A stretch of DNA of 64,000 nucleotides from Prionace glauca. Its lineage: Eukaryota; Chordata; Chondrichthyes; Carcharhiniformes; Carcharhinidae. Position numbers and translations under genes: made by a program. The notes under the pieces are model-generated. The model saw only the letters and a program-made list of their open reading frames with translations. It did no database searches and had not been told where the DNA came from. The stretch lies in assembly GCA_037974335.1 (NCBI GenBank), contig CM075760.1, forward strand, positions 58,681,812-58,745,811. Direction: 5' to 3'. Of this stretch, positions 1 to 9,995 are shown one piece after another. The stretch's first letter is position 1, and every line of letters begins with the position of its first letter.

Positions 1-66
1 TGATCCCCGGATTACGGGCTGGTCAAGGGATTCGACCACTGGACGATCTTCTCACCAAAAAACCTG

Positions 67-161
67 TGCTCCAGGTGAGAGTCGAACTCACAACCTCGGC
101 AAAGCCCGCTGGCTGCACTGCTGTATAAGTTCCGCGCGCTAACCGATTGCGCCACTGGAGA
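67..161 (-). tRNA. trnI-UAU: tRNA-Ile (UAU) with intron
   Basis: Read on the minus strand this has the tRNA-Ile(UAU) A box (TGGCGCAATCGG), the anticodon loop CTTATA, and the B box GAGTTCGACTCTC followed by acceptor strand CCTGGAGC. Total length is about 95 nt, so about 21 nt of intron lies just 3' of the anticodon, as is usual for vertebrate tRNA-Ile(UAU). A T run (complement of 57-62) follows as a Pol III terminator. Two flaws are visible: the first acceptor pair is U opposite C, and one anticodon-stem pair is A opposite G. It could be a weak gene or a young pseudogene. Confidence 0.85.
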
Positions 162-1087
162 AGGGTGCTTTGCTTATTTTTGTCACATTATTAAAGTCTA
201 CAGCAGCGTCACCTCCATTAATACCCGTTATTCGAGGCCTCATTTCTGACCGGGGAACAAACCCATCAAAGATTCTGCTTTCCCCGGCTCCACAGTGAGA
301 AGCAGCAGGATTATATCCCGCAGTCTCCAATCGCCAGCAGAAAGCGGCGACTGCAGCTTCAATCAGCGGGTTACTGCCCATCCCTGGGACGCAAGGTCCA
401 ACCTCGTTCAAACCTCCCCATACAGCGAACACAAGCTCAGCAAAACGCAGATAGATTATATCCGGCTCACTGAACCTTCGAGTAGCATTTACCCAAGATC
501 CGAGTGATTCACAAACACAATTCACACCAACTTTCCACAACTTTTCAGTGATAAATTGCCCCATTTGGTTGAAAAGCTGAGTGTTGTGAATCTGGAAATC
601 AGCACCATGGGATTTGTGTTATCCTGTGACTTGTTCCCACGGTTCGACCTCAGATTTGCAACTCCATTTGTGTTGTTTCTTGAAGCGAAACTCATGTCAA
701 AGTGAGAAGAAGAAATCAAGGGAAAAAATAAATCTTGGAACAAATCCTGAGGGAAATGGATCATAATATTCGGATGGAGGTGTAGCTGCGAATGGTGTTA
801 TTGAAGATTGAGTGGAAAATATTGGATCGCTGGGCTCCTGGTGGTTGGTTCCCTTCCCTCCCGTTGAATTCTTCCCTGTGGTAAGAGATATGGATTCATT
901 TTACCTTCCCGTTCATAGGAGAAAGGGAATAACCAACACACTACAGCAGTGCTGCGGGATCAACGGAACTAAAGAGACTTGTATAGAATTGTAAACAGTG
1001 CGGTCATGCTGCAGTTCTCGAACAGGTTTTGCAGAAATAGAATTGTGGTTATTGACATACTAGTTTAGAAGATATTTAACTATCGCA
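162..1087. other. no gene recognised
   Basis: Open frames here are short and show no family I recognise. No repeat family is obvious. I see only ordinary AT-balanced spacer between two tRNA genes. Confidence 0.5.
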
Positions 1088-1161
1088 GTCTCTGTGGTGC
1101 AATTGGTTAGCGCGTTCGGCTGTTAACTGAAAGGTTGGTGGTTCGATCCCACCCAGGGACG
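1088..1161 (+). tRNA. trnN-GUU: tRNA-Asn (GUU)
   Basis: A complete 74-nt cloverleaf: acceptor GTCTCTG pairs with CAGGGAC, A box GTGGTGCAATTGG, anticodon loop CTGTTAA giving GUU, and B box GGTTCGATCCC. A TTTT terminator sits at 1165-1168. It differs from the vertebrate consensus at only a few positions, so it looks functional. Confidence 0.95.
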
Positions 1162-1360
1162 GAATTTTACTATCTTTTTACCATCAGCATTCATAGGCAA
1201 ACAGTTGCGGTTTGTCAATGGATCTGTGGGCGTCAAAAAAATAAAGCTCTCAATTGTTACTGTTGTCTAATGTTACCAACATTATTTAATGACGAACGGC
1301 TTCAAACATATTACATATAACATTATATACATGCTTCCATTATGCCATTAAACTTAAAAA

Positions 1361-1815
1361 CTACAACCGAAACATGAACTTGTGACTGAGCATTTGTTCC
1401 TGTTCCATATCCCTATTTCCATTCATTCCTGGATAGATCATAAATCTATCTAACCCAAACTGAAATGTGTTCAATGATGGAGCATCTATAACCCTCTGGA
1501 GTAGAGAATTCCGAAGATTCACGAGCCTTTGAGTGAAGCAATTTCTCCTCATCGCAATCCTCAATAATCAACGCCTTATCCTGAGATCCTGTTTTAGATT
1601 CCCGGATCAGGAGAAGTAATGTTTCAGCTTTTAAATGCTGTCTATTCTTTCTCGTTAAACTGTTGAGATTTTCCAGCGTTTTCTGCTTTTGATTCAGATT
1701 CCAGCGTTGTCAGATTTTATTCTGTCTAAAATGCGGGGATCCGAACTGCACACACTATTCCAAATGTGGTCTCAACAAAACCCTTAATTACTGTAGCAAG
1801 GCTTCAAACACTTCA
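1361..1815 (-). mobile_element. CR1-type LINE 3' remnant
   Basis: The minus strand encodes the hallmark C-terminal stretch of CR1-like reverse transcriptases (RRNCFTQRLVNLRNSL, then a hydrophobic SLNTFQFGLDRF). Further upstream the strand matches the usual 'fractured gene' text of this family around 1735-1790. It is a short, degenerate, 5'-truncated copy. Confidence 0.75.
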
Positions 1816-1857
1816 AAACTAAACTTCGTGCTCTCGGCTGGAAGAAGACTCGTAGAC

Positions 1858-1978
1858 ACTCAGGGTAGAATAGGTGTAGGAGGATGCGGCGGCGCCGGCT
1901 CGTTGGGCCGAAGGGCCTGTTTCCCGTGCTGGGTTGTTCTTTGTTCTTTGTTCTTTGTTCTTTGTTCTTTGAGAGGGT
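1858..1978 (+). mobile_element. CR1 tail with (GTTCTTT)n end
   Basis: A roughly 120-bp 5'-truncated 3' end: GGGCCGAAGGGCCTG followed by a GTTCTTT heptamer array at about 1935-1975. The same tail ends the CR1 copies at 26963, 43244 and 46545 in reverse orientation. Confidence 0.75.
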
Positions 1979-2586
1979 GACAGTGGAAAATTCGCACAGT
2001 GAACATTCCTGCAATCAGTAACTCGATCAGGAAGATGAGATATCTCTGTCTCTTTGTACTGTCATCTCTAAACTCCATCTCCTCTCAATGCCGTGTGTCA
2101 TACATTGGATTTCCCTGCTTTCCAGGTAAAGTTCGTGTTCACCAACTGTCTGTGTCTGTATCAAGCAGCGAATTCACCCGGGGAGCTGAACGGCCAGAAG
2201 GAGCTGGAAGAGAGGCAGCAACAAAATCAGGAAGAGAAGCGACATGATATCGTTTGGTAAATGACTTGTGCCACTTGCCCTCCGTGTTGAACGTCTGCCT
2301 TGTGTTACCTTGTAAGTTCCACAGAAGCCACAGTGATAAGTTTGATGTGTTTTGGAAATTGAAGGTGTCACCTGAGTAGCTTGCGGGACTATTTCACCTC
2401 ACTGTCAATTTCATGTTCCAGCTAAGAGGCTTCACTGCTTTCATTGGCTGAAGCACTCACTTGTGTGTGGTACAAACATGACAATTTGAAGGGTAAATTT
2501 GCATTTGGTGAATAAAAAAATCCGAAATAAAATAAAAAGCAGGTGATTCGTGGATAAATTATTATTTTAAAAAGGGTGGGTTAACT
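1979..2586. other. no gene recognised
   Basis: Spacer between a CR1 tail and tRNA-Glu. Short open frames only, none recognisable. Confidence 0.5.
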
Positions 2587-2658
2587 TCCCTGGTGGTCTA
2601 GTGGTTAGGATTCGGCGTTTTCACCGCCGTGGCCCGGGTTCGATTCCCGGTCAGGGAA
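2587..2658 (+). tRNA. trnE-UUC: tRNA-Glu (UUC)
   Basis: A complete 72-nt cloverleaf with acceptor TCCCTGG paired to TCAGGGA, A box TGGTCTAGTGG, anticodon loop TTTTCAC giving UUC, and B box GGTTCGATTCC. All stems pair. It looks like a functional gene. Confidence 0.95.
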
Positions 2659-3090
2659 TGTAGATTTATTGCGGTACAACAATCCTGCGTTACTTCCAGT
2701 TCTGTCGGAATCAGTACCAGGGAAATTTTCTCTTTCGCATCTGAATTGGAAATGTCATGTGAAGAACAAAACAAAAGAGAGCGATCGGCGGCAAAGAGCT
2801 CATGATACAAAATGCCGATGCGGGTTAAAATCTGACTATTAATGAGGTAAATTTTATTGTTTCTACTGACACAAATATCTCTCTGATCTGGGTCCAAATC
2901 TCGGGCTCAATGACAAGAAAAAGTTTAATTGAATTAAGCAGTGCACTCTCCCAACGCCAGTGAAGTGGGGCCAGTTTTCACTCAGAAACAGTAGCTGCGA
3001 GATTAACAGCGCGGGAGTTTGAGCGGTGACGCTGCCCGAGAATGGACAGTGAGAGTTCACCCAGAAAAGCAGCAAAGTTCAAAAACAATG

Positions 3091-3150
3091 GCGCCCACTG
3101 TGGGGCTGGAACCCATGGTCCATTAACTGTGATCAGATAATGTTGATCAG
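3091..3150 (-). pseudogene. tRNA-Lys-like 3' half (relic)
   Basis: On the minus strand GGGTTCCAGCCCCAC followed by TGGGCGCCA resembles the T arm and acceptor end of tRNA-Lys as seen intact at 18286-18358. The 5' half cannot be aligned convincingly. Weak call based on the 3' half only. Confidence 0.35.
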
Positions 3151-3241
3151 CAGAATTTCCACAAGATGGATTATCATAGGCTGATGCCAACACTGCACTT
3201 TGAATTCAGTGAGCTGCAGTAACATTGAACGCAGTAGAAAG

Positions 3242-3537
3242 GGCGGCACAGTGATTAACACTGATGCCTCACAGCGCCAGGGACACAGGTTAAATTTCTC
3301 TCGTCACTGTCTGTGTGAAGCTTGCACGTTCTCACCGTGTCTGCGTGGGTTTCTTCCGGGTGCTCCGGTTTCTTTTCGAAAGACCTGTGGGTTAAGTTTA
3401 GCCATGCTGAATTGACCCTAGTGCTGGCGGGATTAGCGGGGTAAATCTATTGGTTTACGGGAATCGGACGTGGGTGGGAATATTGTTCGCGTGGATTCAA
3501 CGAGCCAAACGGCCTTCTTTTATACTGTCGAGATTCT
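3242..3537 (+). mobile_element. tRNA-derived SINE (shark type)
   Basis: Starts with a tRNA-like head (GGCACAGTGATTAACACTG, degenerate B box near 3285) and continues into the usual body (TTTCTTCCGGGTGCTCCGGTT) and a tail ending in GATTCTATG. Near full length but diverged. Confidence 0.85.
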
Positions 3538-3745
3538 ATGAGAATATATCATTCTTCATTTTGACTGGAGGAGCCAAAAAGGACAGTGCAAATATAAATT
3601 GCTGTGGGTAATTGTCGGGATTGTGGAGTGGGACAGATCTTTCTTTCTGCTGTTGAAACTGGCACCAATATCACTCATGTTTTCGATCAGAAAATAATTC
3701 CAACTCCACTTAACTTGTTTGCTATAGGAAAACAATATACCTTCA

Positions 3746-3811
3746 TTCCCTGACCGGGAATTGTATCACTGCTGTGAAAGTGCCGAACCCCAACCAGCAG
3801 ATCTCCAGGGA
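3746..3811 (-). pseudogene. tRNA-Glu (UUC) pseudogene
   Basis: The minus strand aligns end to end with the tRNA-Glu at 2587-2658: acceptor TCCCTGG and TCAGGGAA are perfect and the anticodon loop keeps CTTTCAC. The D arm is altered and several bases of the T arm, including the B box, are lost. It is 66 nt instead of 72. Probably a duplicated and decayed neighbour of the intact gene. Confidence 0.75.
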
Positions 3812-3929
3812 AACTGCCTGCAAGAATTTTAATCTAATCTGTCCATGCTAAATTGGCGTTTTATTTCTACTTCAGCATTTTCTTTTTATGTACCAGGGAC
3901 AAGTCTGTCTGACAAATGCTTCTCGGTAT

Positions 3930-4480
3930 AAACAAGTGTTATGCGGATGCTGGAATCTGAAACAAGAATGCTCAAAAATCTCAACAGATCTGAAAAAACC
4001 CGTGAAGAGAGAATGGAAGTAATGTTCAAAGTCTGGATGACTCTTCGTCAGAGCTGAAGACCAAGACATTTGGAAGAGATTTATACTGTAATGGTGAGGG
4101 ATATGGGTGTTGGGTGGGTGGCAAACTTATCACATATAAATACAAAAACAAAGGGAATGTAAATGGTAGTGATCATGGCTAAGAAGGGTGTTGCTGGCTG
4201 CCAATTAAGTGATCAGAATGTGGAAATGGCAGGGCAAAGGAAATGTAGGAGATGGACCGAGCGGGGTGGAGGGGGAGGGGGAGGGACGACAAGTTGGAAA
4301 ATGAGATTTTAAATAATGCAAAAATGAAAGTTAATATATATATAGAAGACATAAAACGACAAAAAGTAAATAAATAAGATAGAATGAAATAAAACAAAAT
4401 AAATGAAATTGGGATGAAGATGGAGGAGAGGAGATGATCTGAAGTTGTTAAACTCAATGATTAGTCCTGAACGCAGTAAG
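3930..4480. repeat. dispersed repeat, degenerate
   Basis: The motif GCGGATGCTGGAATCTGA and a later GACTCTTCGTCAGAGCTGAA are recognisable pieces of a dispersed repeat that recurs in part at about 17515-17600 and 22085-22150. No coding content is seen. Its class is uncertain. Confidence 0.4.
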
Positions 4481-4572
4481 TGTCGAATTGGGAGATCCAC
4501 TAATTGGGATAACCACTAATAGTCACATTTCACTTCAGTTGATCATTTCACTTTTTAAAATGTGTATTCCAG

Positions 4573-4854
4573 ATCTCAGCGGGAATCCTCACTCACACCG
4601 CCAGAGGGAAAATATGTCACTTCAAGCTGCTCCTTTACCGCCGACGCTGATTATTTATTCTGGTACCGTCAGTACCCAGGCAGACAGCCTGAGTTTGCCG
4701 TCCGCCGGGACCCAAGCGACAGTTATGAATTCAAGGCCGATTTCGCTCGGACCCGGTTTTCAGATAGAGTCCAGCAGTCAGACAGGTTGTACCGACTGAC
4801 AATCTCGGAGCTGCGGTTGTCTGACACCGCGGTCTATTACTGTGCGCAGAGTCT
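4573..4854 (+). pseudogene. TCR alpha/delta-type V segment, probably damaged
   Basis: One frame gives a V domain with the first cysteine in VTSSCSF, the framework motif LFWYRQYPG and the end DTAVYYCAQS, directly followed by a 23-bp-spacer RSS. WYRQYPG is typical of TCR alpha/delta V rather than IgH V. A splice acceptor (TATTCCAG) ends at 4572, but it enters the V frame in phase 2, whereas the intact V gene at 8896 uses phase 1. The phase-1 frame runs out of the V reading frame within about 20 bases, which points to a small indel near the exon start. A GTAAGT donor lies at 4476, 97 bp upstream, but no hydrophobic leader precedes it. Usually such a segment would rearrange to D/J; this one is likely a pseudogene with a good RSS. 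Confidence 0.75.
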
Positions 4855-4893
4855 CACAGTGATGAGAACGAGTGAAATTCTCGTGCAAAAACT
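4855..4893 (+). promoter_or_regulatory. recombination signal sequence, 23-bp spacer
   Basis: Consensus heptamer CACAGTG at 4855-4861, a 23-nt spacer, then nonamer GCAAAAACT at 4885-4893. It abuts the V segment end, in the orientation expected for RAG-mediated V rearrangement. Confidence 0.85.
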
Positions 4894-5650
4894 GCCGCGG
4901 GTTTCTGGGTCACAGCTGCTGTCTGTTGAGGACTGTTTACAACAGCCAGTTACACACTGACACTGGAATACGTTTCTGTGCACAAAGACCCAGAGAACAA
5001 TTAGCAGAAATGCCATCAGAAACGGCACAAACCGAACATTCTTTCTGCCTGATTATTGCATTCACGTCGTGGCTGCAAAACTGGCTGCCCACCAGTCACA
5101 ACACAAACTCCCGTTAGTTTCCTGAAATTAGCTCTGTCGATGCAGTGAAATAGGGTTATCGGAAAGTAACACTGTTTAAAATATCAGTCTGCAATGGAAA
5201 CAGGCTTACGCCAGGTGAAAATGTTGATAATTAAATGAAACGTGTTAATTGTTCCTCACTGTTACAGAGGTGTGGAAATATTAACCAAACATCCCGCTAA
5301 AAAGCAGTTGGTTCTGAGCCTTGCTGCCACCTTGTGGGAGAGTTCAAAATTTCTACCTGTAATGTTCAGTTCCATTCAGAACAGAATTGCTCTGGAATTC
5401 TTTTTACAAGCAATTCAACAGATTACACAAAACTATCTTGTCAGTAAATATTGCGTTGTTCGATGTAAATACTGTACTGAACTTTACTCTGTGGTCTATT
5501 TTCCTATTGTAATTTATGTTTCACGTATTCATTTATGAAACAATCCCCTTGTTTCGATTACTGCCTTGGTTAACAACTGTCCAGACCGTATTTCTTCTCA
5601 CAGCCTACAAACCATATAAAAACAACTCTTTTTTGAAAAAAAATATTAGT
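4894..5650. other. no gene recognised
   Basis: Spacer 3' of the V segment. No J or D segment with an RSS was seen, and open frames are short. Confidence 0.45.
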
Positions 5651-5656
5651 CACAAG

Positions 5657-5888
5657 TAGGCTTACATTAACACTGCAATGAAGTTACTGTGAAATTCTCC
5701 TCGTCGCCTGTTCATGACAATGCATCCAACCAGCACGTCTTTCAATCTGTGGGAGGAATTTCGAGCACCCGGCGGAAACCCACACAGGCACGGGGAGAAT
5801 GTGCAAACTCCACACGGACAATGATCCAAGCCAGGAATCAAACCCATGTCACTGGCGCTGTGAGGCAACAATGCCACAATGCCACCCC
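5657..5888 (-). mobile_element. tRNA-derived SINE
   Basis: Minus-strand copy of the shark-type SINE: body complement (GTGGGAGGAATTTCGAGCACC) and the degenerate tRNA-like head near 5860-5885. Confidence 0.8.
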
Positions 5889-5947
5889 TGTAATTGCAGC
5901 AAATACATATCACTCACAATTTCATCACATAATATTGAGCATCGCCA

Positions 5948-6249
5948 TAGAAGTTCCATAGACCCCTACAGTGCAGAAAGAGGCCCTTCGGCCCAGCGAG
6001 TCTGCACCGAACACCATCCAACCCAGGCCCTACCCCCATATACTATACCCACTAATCCCTCGACTAAGGGGAAATTTCTTAGCATGGCCAATCAACCTAA
6101 CCCACAGCTCTAAGGACTGTGGGAGGAAACCCACGCAGACACGAGGAGAATGTACAAACTCCACACAGACAGTGACCCGAGCCGGGAATCGAACCTAGAT
6201 CCTGAAGTTATGAAGCAGTAGTGCTAACCACTGTGCTACCGTGCCGCCC
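5948..6249 (-). mobile_element. tRNA-derived SINE, full length
   Basis: Minus-strand SINE with a tRNA-like head at 6185-6249 (complement of the GGTTCGATTCCCGGCTCGG box is plain) and the tail containing GGGCCGAAGGGCCTC. It directly abuts the LINE fragment that begins near 6300. Confidence 0.85.
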
Positions 6250-6299
6250 AGGTAGCAATGAAGTTACATTCAAATCGTGTTCATGTGGACTGTTGGCTG

Positions 6300-7590
6300 G
6301 TGGCTCTGACATTCATCTTATGAAGTGTTTCGAAAAGTTAGTCACGGCACGAATCAATTCCAGCCTGGATCCACTGCAGAATGCATACTGCCACAACAGG
6401 TCCACAGCAGACAGCATTCCCTGCCCCTGTGCTTAACCCTGGAACACCTAGATAACACATTCACCTATCTCAGACTCCTATTCATTGACTACAACACAGC
6501 CTTCAACACTATTATTCCCACCAAACTCATCTCCAAACTCCATGTCCTGGGCCTCGGGATCTCCCTTTGCGGCTGGATCCTGAACTTCCTAACTCACAGA
6601 CCATAAACAGTAACGATCGGCAACAACGCCTCCTCCACAATCATCTGCAACTCCATTGCCCCACAAGGCAGTGTCCTCAGCCGCTCTTTGTACACCTGTG
6701 TGGCCAAATTCCCCTCCAACATGATTTTTAAGTTTGCTGATGACACCACCGTAATGGGACGGATCTCAAACAATGACGAGACAGAGTACAGGAATGAGAT
6801 AGAGAATCTGGTGAACTGGTGCAGCAACAATAATCTCTCCCTCAATGTCAACAAAACGAACGAGATTGTCATCGACTTCAGAAAGTGTAAAGATCATGCC
6901 ACTGTCAACATCAATGGGAATGTAGGAAGTGTCGAGATCTTCAAGCTTTTAAGTGTCCAGATCACCAACAACCTGTGCTAGTTCCCCACCCCCCCCCACC
7001 ACCACCACACCCCCATGCCGACACTATAGTTAAGAAAGCCCACCGAAGCCTCGACTTTCTCAGAAGAATAAGAAAATTTGGCATGTCAGCTACGACTCTC
7101 ACCAACTTTTACAGATGCACCATAGAAAGCATTCTTTCTGGTTGTATCACAACTTGGTATGACTCCTGCTCTGCCCAACAAAACAAAAGGAACTGCAAAA
7201 GGATTTGAATGTAGCCCAATCCATCAGGCAAACCAGCCTCCCCTCCATTGGCTCTGACTGCATTTCCCACTGCCTCCGCAAAGCAGCCAGCATCATTATG
7301 GACCTCACGCACCCCGAACATTCTCCCTTCCACGTTCATCCTTCAGGAAGAAGATACAAAAGTCTGAGGTCAGGTACCAACCTGCCAAGGAACAGCTTCT
7401 TCTCTGCTGCTGTCAGACTTTTGAATGGACACACCCTGCAATATGTTGATCTTTCTCTACAAGTTCGCTATGACTGTAACACTACATTCTGCACTGTCTC
7501 ATTTCCTTCTCTATGAACGGTATGTTTTGTCTGTATAGCGCAAGAAACAATGCTTTTCATTGTATGTTAATACGTATAACAACATTAAAT
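6300..7590 (+). mobile_element. L2/Rex1-like LINE fragment
   Basis: Pieces of a jockey-superfamily reverse transcriptase follow in order across frames: palm motif A as [17 protein letters not shown] (about 6480), motif C as FKFADDTTVMG (about 6730), then NNNLSLNVNKTNEIVIDF (about 6830) and the C-terminal FRRCTIES-like region with SGCITTWYDSC (about 7140). The 3' end is AT-rich (TTAAATCAAATCAAAA). Several frame changes and a C-rich expansion at 6985-7015 show that it is dead. The endonuclease part is absent. Confidence 0.8.
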
Positions 7591-8856
7591 CAAATCAAAA
7601 TTTGAGATTTTTACCCTTTGAGCAACAGGAGATAGATTGGCGAAGGAACTCAGGAAAGCTTTAATAAGTTTTAGATACCTATAAAAGATGAGGCTGAGTT
7701 TAACTGGCACACTTTTGCTTTCCATTCAGCCTTGGGTACATGTAGACACTCGATCACTTCCTTCTCTCCTTGTAACCCTGCTTCCCTCTGGACAGGAGTC
7801 ATTTGTTGTGCAACTTGCTCAATGAAAGCTTCTGCTACCGCATTCATTCCAAAAAACAACCCACGGCGTGATCAATGAAGTTACTGCAATTTGATTGGCC
7901 TAAGTGAGGCTAATTCTTAGTTGGCTGAAGGGGTGCGTGATCAGCCTGTAACTGAACACAGTGGGCATCATAAATTTCAACTTGTTTTCTCGATGGTGTT
8001 GGTCATTTGCTGACGCTATTTCCCATTAATAGAGACATCACAGAGTCATAGAGTCATTGTACCCTGACCGGCCGTCTAAGGTGTCATTTACTCATGGAAC
8101 TATCCTTGTCATTAAGAAATGTTTTGCTATCTATATCGCTATTTGTTCAGGATGGAATATATATAAATTATATGTACAATGGATAAAAATTAAAAATGCA
8201 TATCTACAATTCCTTTCCAGAATGCTCACAAACCAATGATGAAGGAAGCAGTAAATGCTAAAATCCAGCTCGATTATCGTCTTTGCTGCCTCAGAATTTA
8301 GAGACGGCGTTAGGATTATGTGAAGTAGATTTACTGGTATGGAATCATAGATGTTGGACATCAAACATAGGCAATGACTAGATGTGCGAAGATTATTTTC
8401 ATTTGAGCAAAAGACGATTGAGAGGAAATTCAGCAGAACTGATGAAAATCATAAGGGGTGAAGACTGTTCAGATGAGAAACACATGCTTCAATTGGGACA
8501 AAACGTTTAATTAGGATGTCACTGTTGTAATCTGATTGAAAAAAGAGTGAGACTGGAGATGGCTCTTTTTAATGTACTTGAAATGATTTGCTCGGAAGAG
8601 TAGTCGAAACAGATTGAATAGTACCAATCGAAATCGATTAATATATTCTAAAGGAACAAATTTGTTCCAATTTTGGGAGGGAAATGCAGAATCCGTAGCG
8701 AAATCGATAGATGTCTCAAAGAGCTTTATTAGTAACGCAGTTAATGAGACATTTCCTAAGAAGAGTACTAGTGTGATTCAGTTCAAAGGAAGTGGAAGTT
8801 TGCAACCTCCTTCTAACCACAATGAAACTCATCGGGTGCCAAAACAGGCCGCAGTC
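7591..8856. other. no gene recognised
   Basis: AT-rich spacer between the LINE and the minus-strand V gene. A 62-codon open frame at 7671-7859 (minus) matches nothing I know. No further RSS was noticed. Confidence 0.45.
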
Positions 8857-8895
8857 AGTTTTTGTATGAGAGAATCATTGAGTTCTATCACTGTG
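8857..8895 (-). promoter_or_regulatory. recombination signal sequence, 23-bp spacer
   Basis: On the minus strand: heptamer CACAGTG (8895-8889), exactly 23 nt of spacer, then nonamer ACAAAAACT (8865-8857). It abuts the V exon that ends at 8896. Near-consensus in both elements. Confidence 0.9.
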
Positions 8896-9360
8896 TCAAA
8901 CTGATCTTGCGAATCCACAAATGTACAGTGCAGTGTCACTCAGCTGTAGAACAGTGACTGTTAAAGTTGATAATTTTGTGAATTTGTTTAGTTCAGAGGT
9001 GAACCGATTCCCGATATTTTTGGCTTTTCCCGAACTGCCACTGGCACTTCTCCACACAATCATCTCCGGGGCTTCGCCTGGATACTTCCGGTACCAGTAC
9101 AGATCATACCAGCTTGCTGTTGTCGAATAGTTACATTCAGTTCGGAAAGTCTGTCCCATTTTCAGAATGACTGATGACCAATCTTGGGACACAGAATCTT
9201 GGCTGGTACCTAGTTAATAGATTGAAAGAACAGCTTCAAGTTAATGGTGAATTATTAAAAACGAATACTTTTGTTCAAAAGTTTGTAGCAGAACAGCCCG
9301 TGGACACTTACCGAATGCTAAGTAGGTGAGGGTAATTGAAAAGAAGAATTTGAAATGCAT
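8896..9360 (-). CDS. TCR alpha/delta-type V gene, apparently intact
   Basis: All parts of a V gene are present on the minus strand. The leader exon (9360-9312) encodes MHFKFFFSITLTYLAF plus the first base of a glycine codon, and ends in a GTAAGT donor. A 102-bp intron ends in ACTAG. The V exon (9209-8896) starts in phase 1, giving mature TSQDSVSQDW, with the first cysteine in RTECNYS, the framework YWYRKYPGEAPEMIVW, and the end SDTALYICGF before the RSS. No stop or frame break interrupts it. The YR(K/Q)YPG motif is that of TCR alpha/delta V domains. It would rearrange to downstream J (or D-J) segments at lower coordinates on this strand; none were seen here. The ICG in place of the usual YCA after the second cysteine region is unusual. 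Confidence 0.9.
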
Positions 9361-9800
9361 GATATCAAGCAATCCCAGTCACAATATACCTCTCCAATTT
9401 GATTTGACTACCAAGATTCTCTGCTTTGCAGGAAAGCCGATGGAGTGTCTTGTATCTTATACTGAGAAGGTCGCAGTAATATTTGCCAGTGAGAAATCGA
9501 ATGTGCCGGTTTAAACAAATCAGCAGCATCCAACAGCCGCCTCTGAAATGAATTAGCATATGAAAGGAAAGAGGGGGGAGCAAGTTTGATTGGATGAAAA
9601 TACAAGGCATGTTAATTAATTCCCGGGATGTTGTTCTCGCTGGTGTTTCCTCACTTATTTCAAAACAAAATCCCAAAAGGGAGACTTCAACCCGATGGAC
9701 ACATGGCTCTTATTAAATATTTGATACAATGCCCCAGCAAGATATTTAGTTTTATAGGGTAAACAAGGATAACCGATAAGTTGCATCTTGCCGGCACACG
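9361..9800. other. V upstream spacer
   Basis: This is the 5' flank of the minus-strand V gene. No clear octamer (ATGCAAAT) or TATA box could be assigned. Short open frames on both strands are not recognisable. Confidence 0.4.
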
Positions 9801-9995
9801 CATAGAACATAGAACAGAGAACATTACAGCGCAGAACAGGCCCTTCGGCCCACGATGTTGCGCTGACCAGTTACAAAAACAATGACCCACTAACCTAAAC
9901 CAATCCCTTTTTGTCCATAAACCTATCCACGGATCTCTTAAATGCCCCCAAACTAGGCGCATTTACAACTGCAGCAGACAGGACATTCCAATCCC

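Noticed and set aside
139-564. 141-codon open frame on the minus strand
   Set aside because: No recognisable domain, overlaps tRNA-Ile, and no splice or promoter context.
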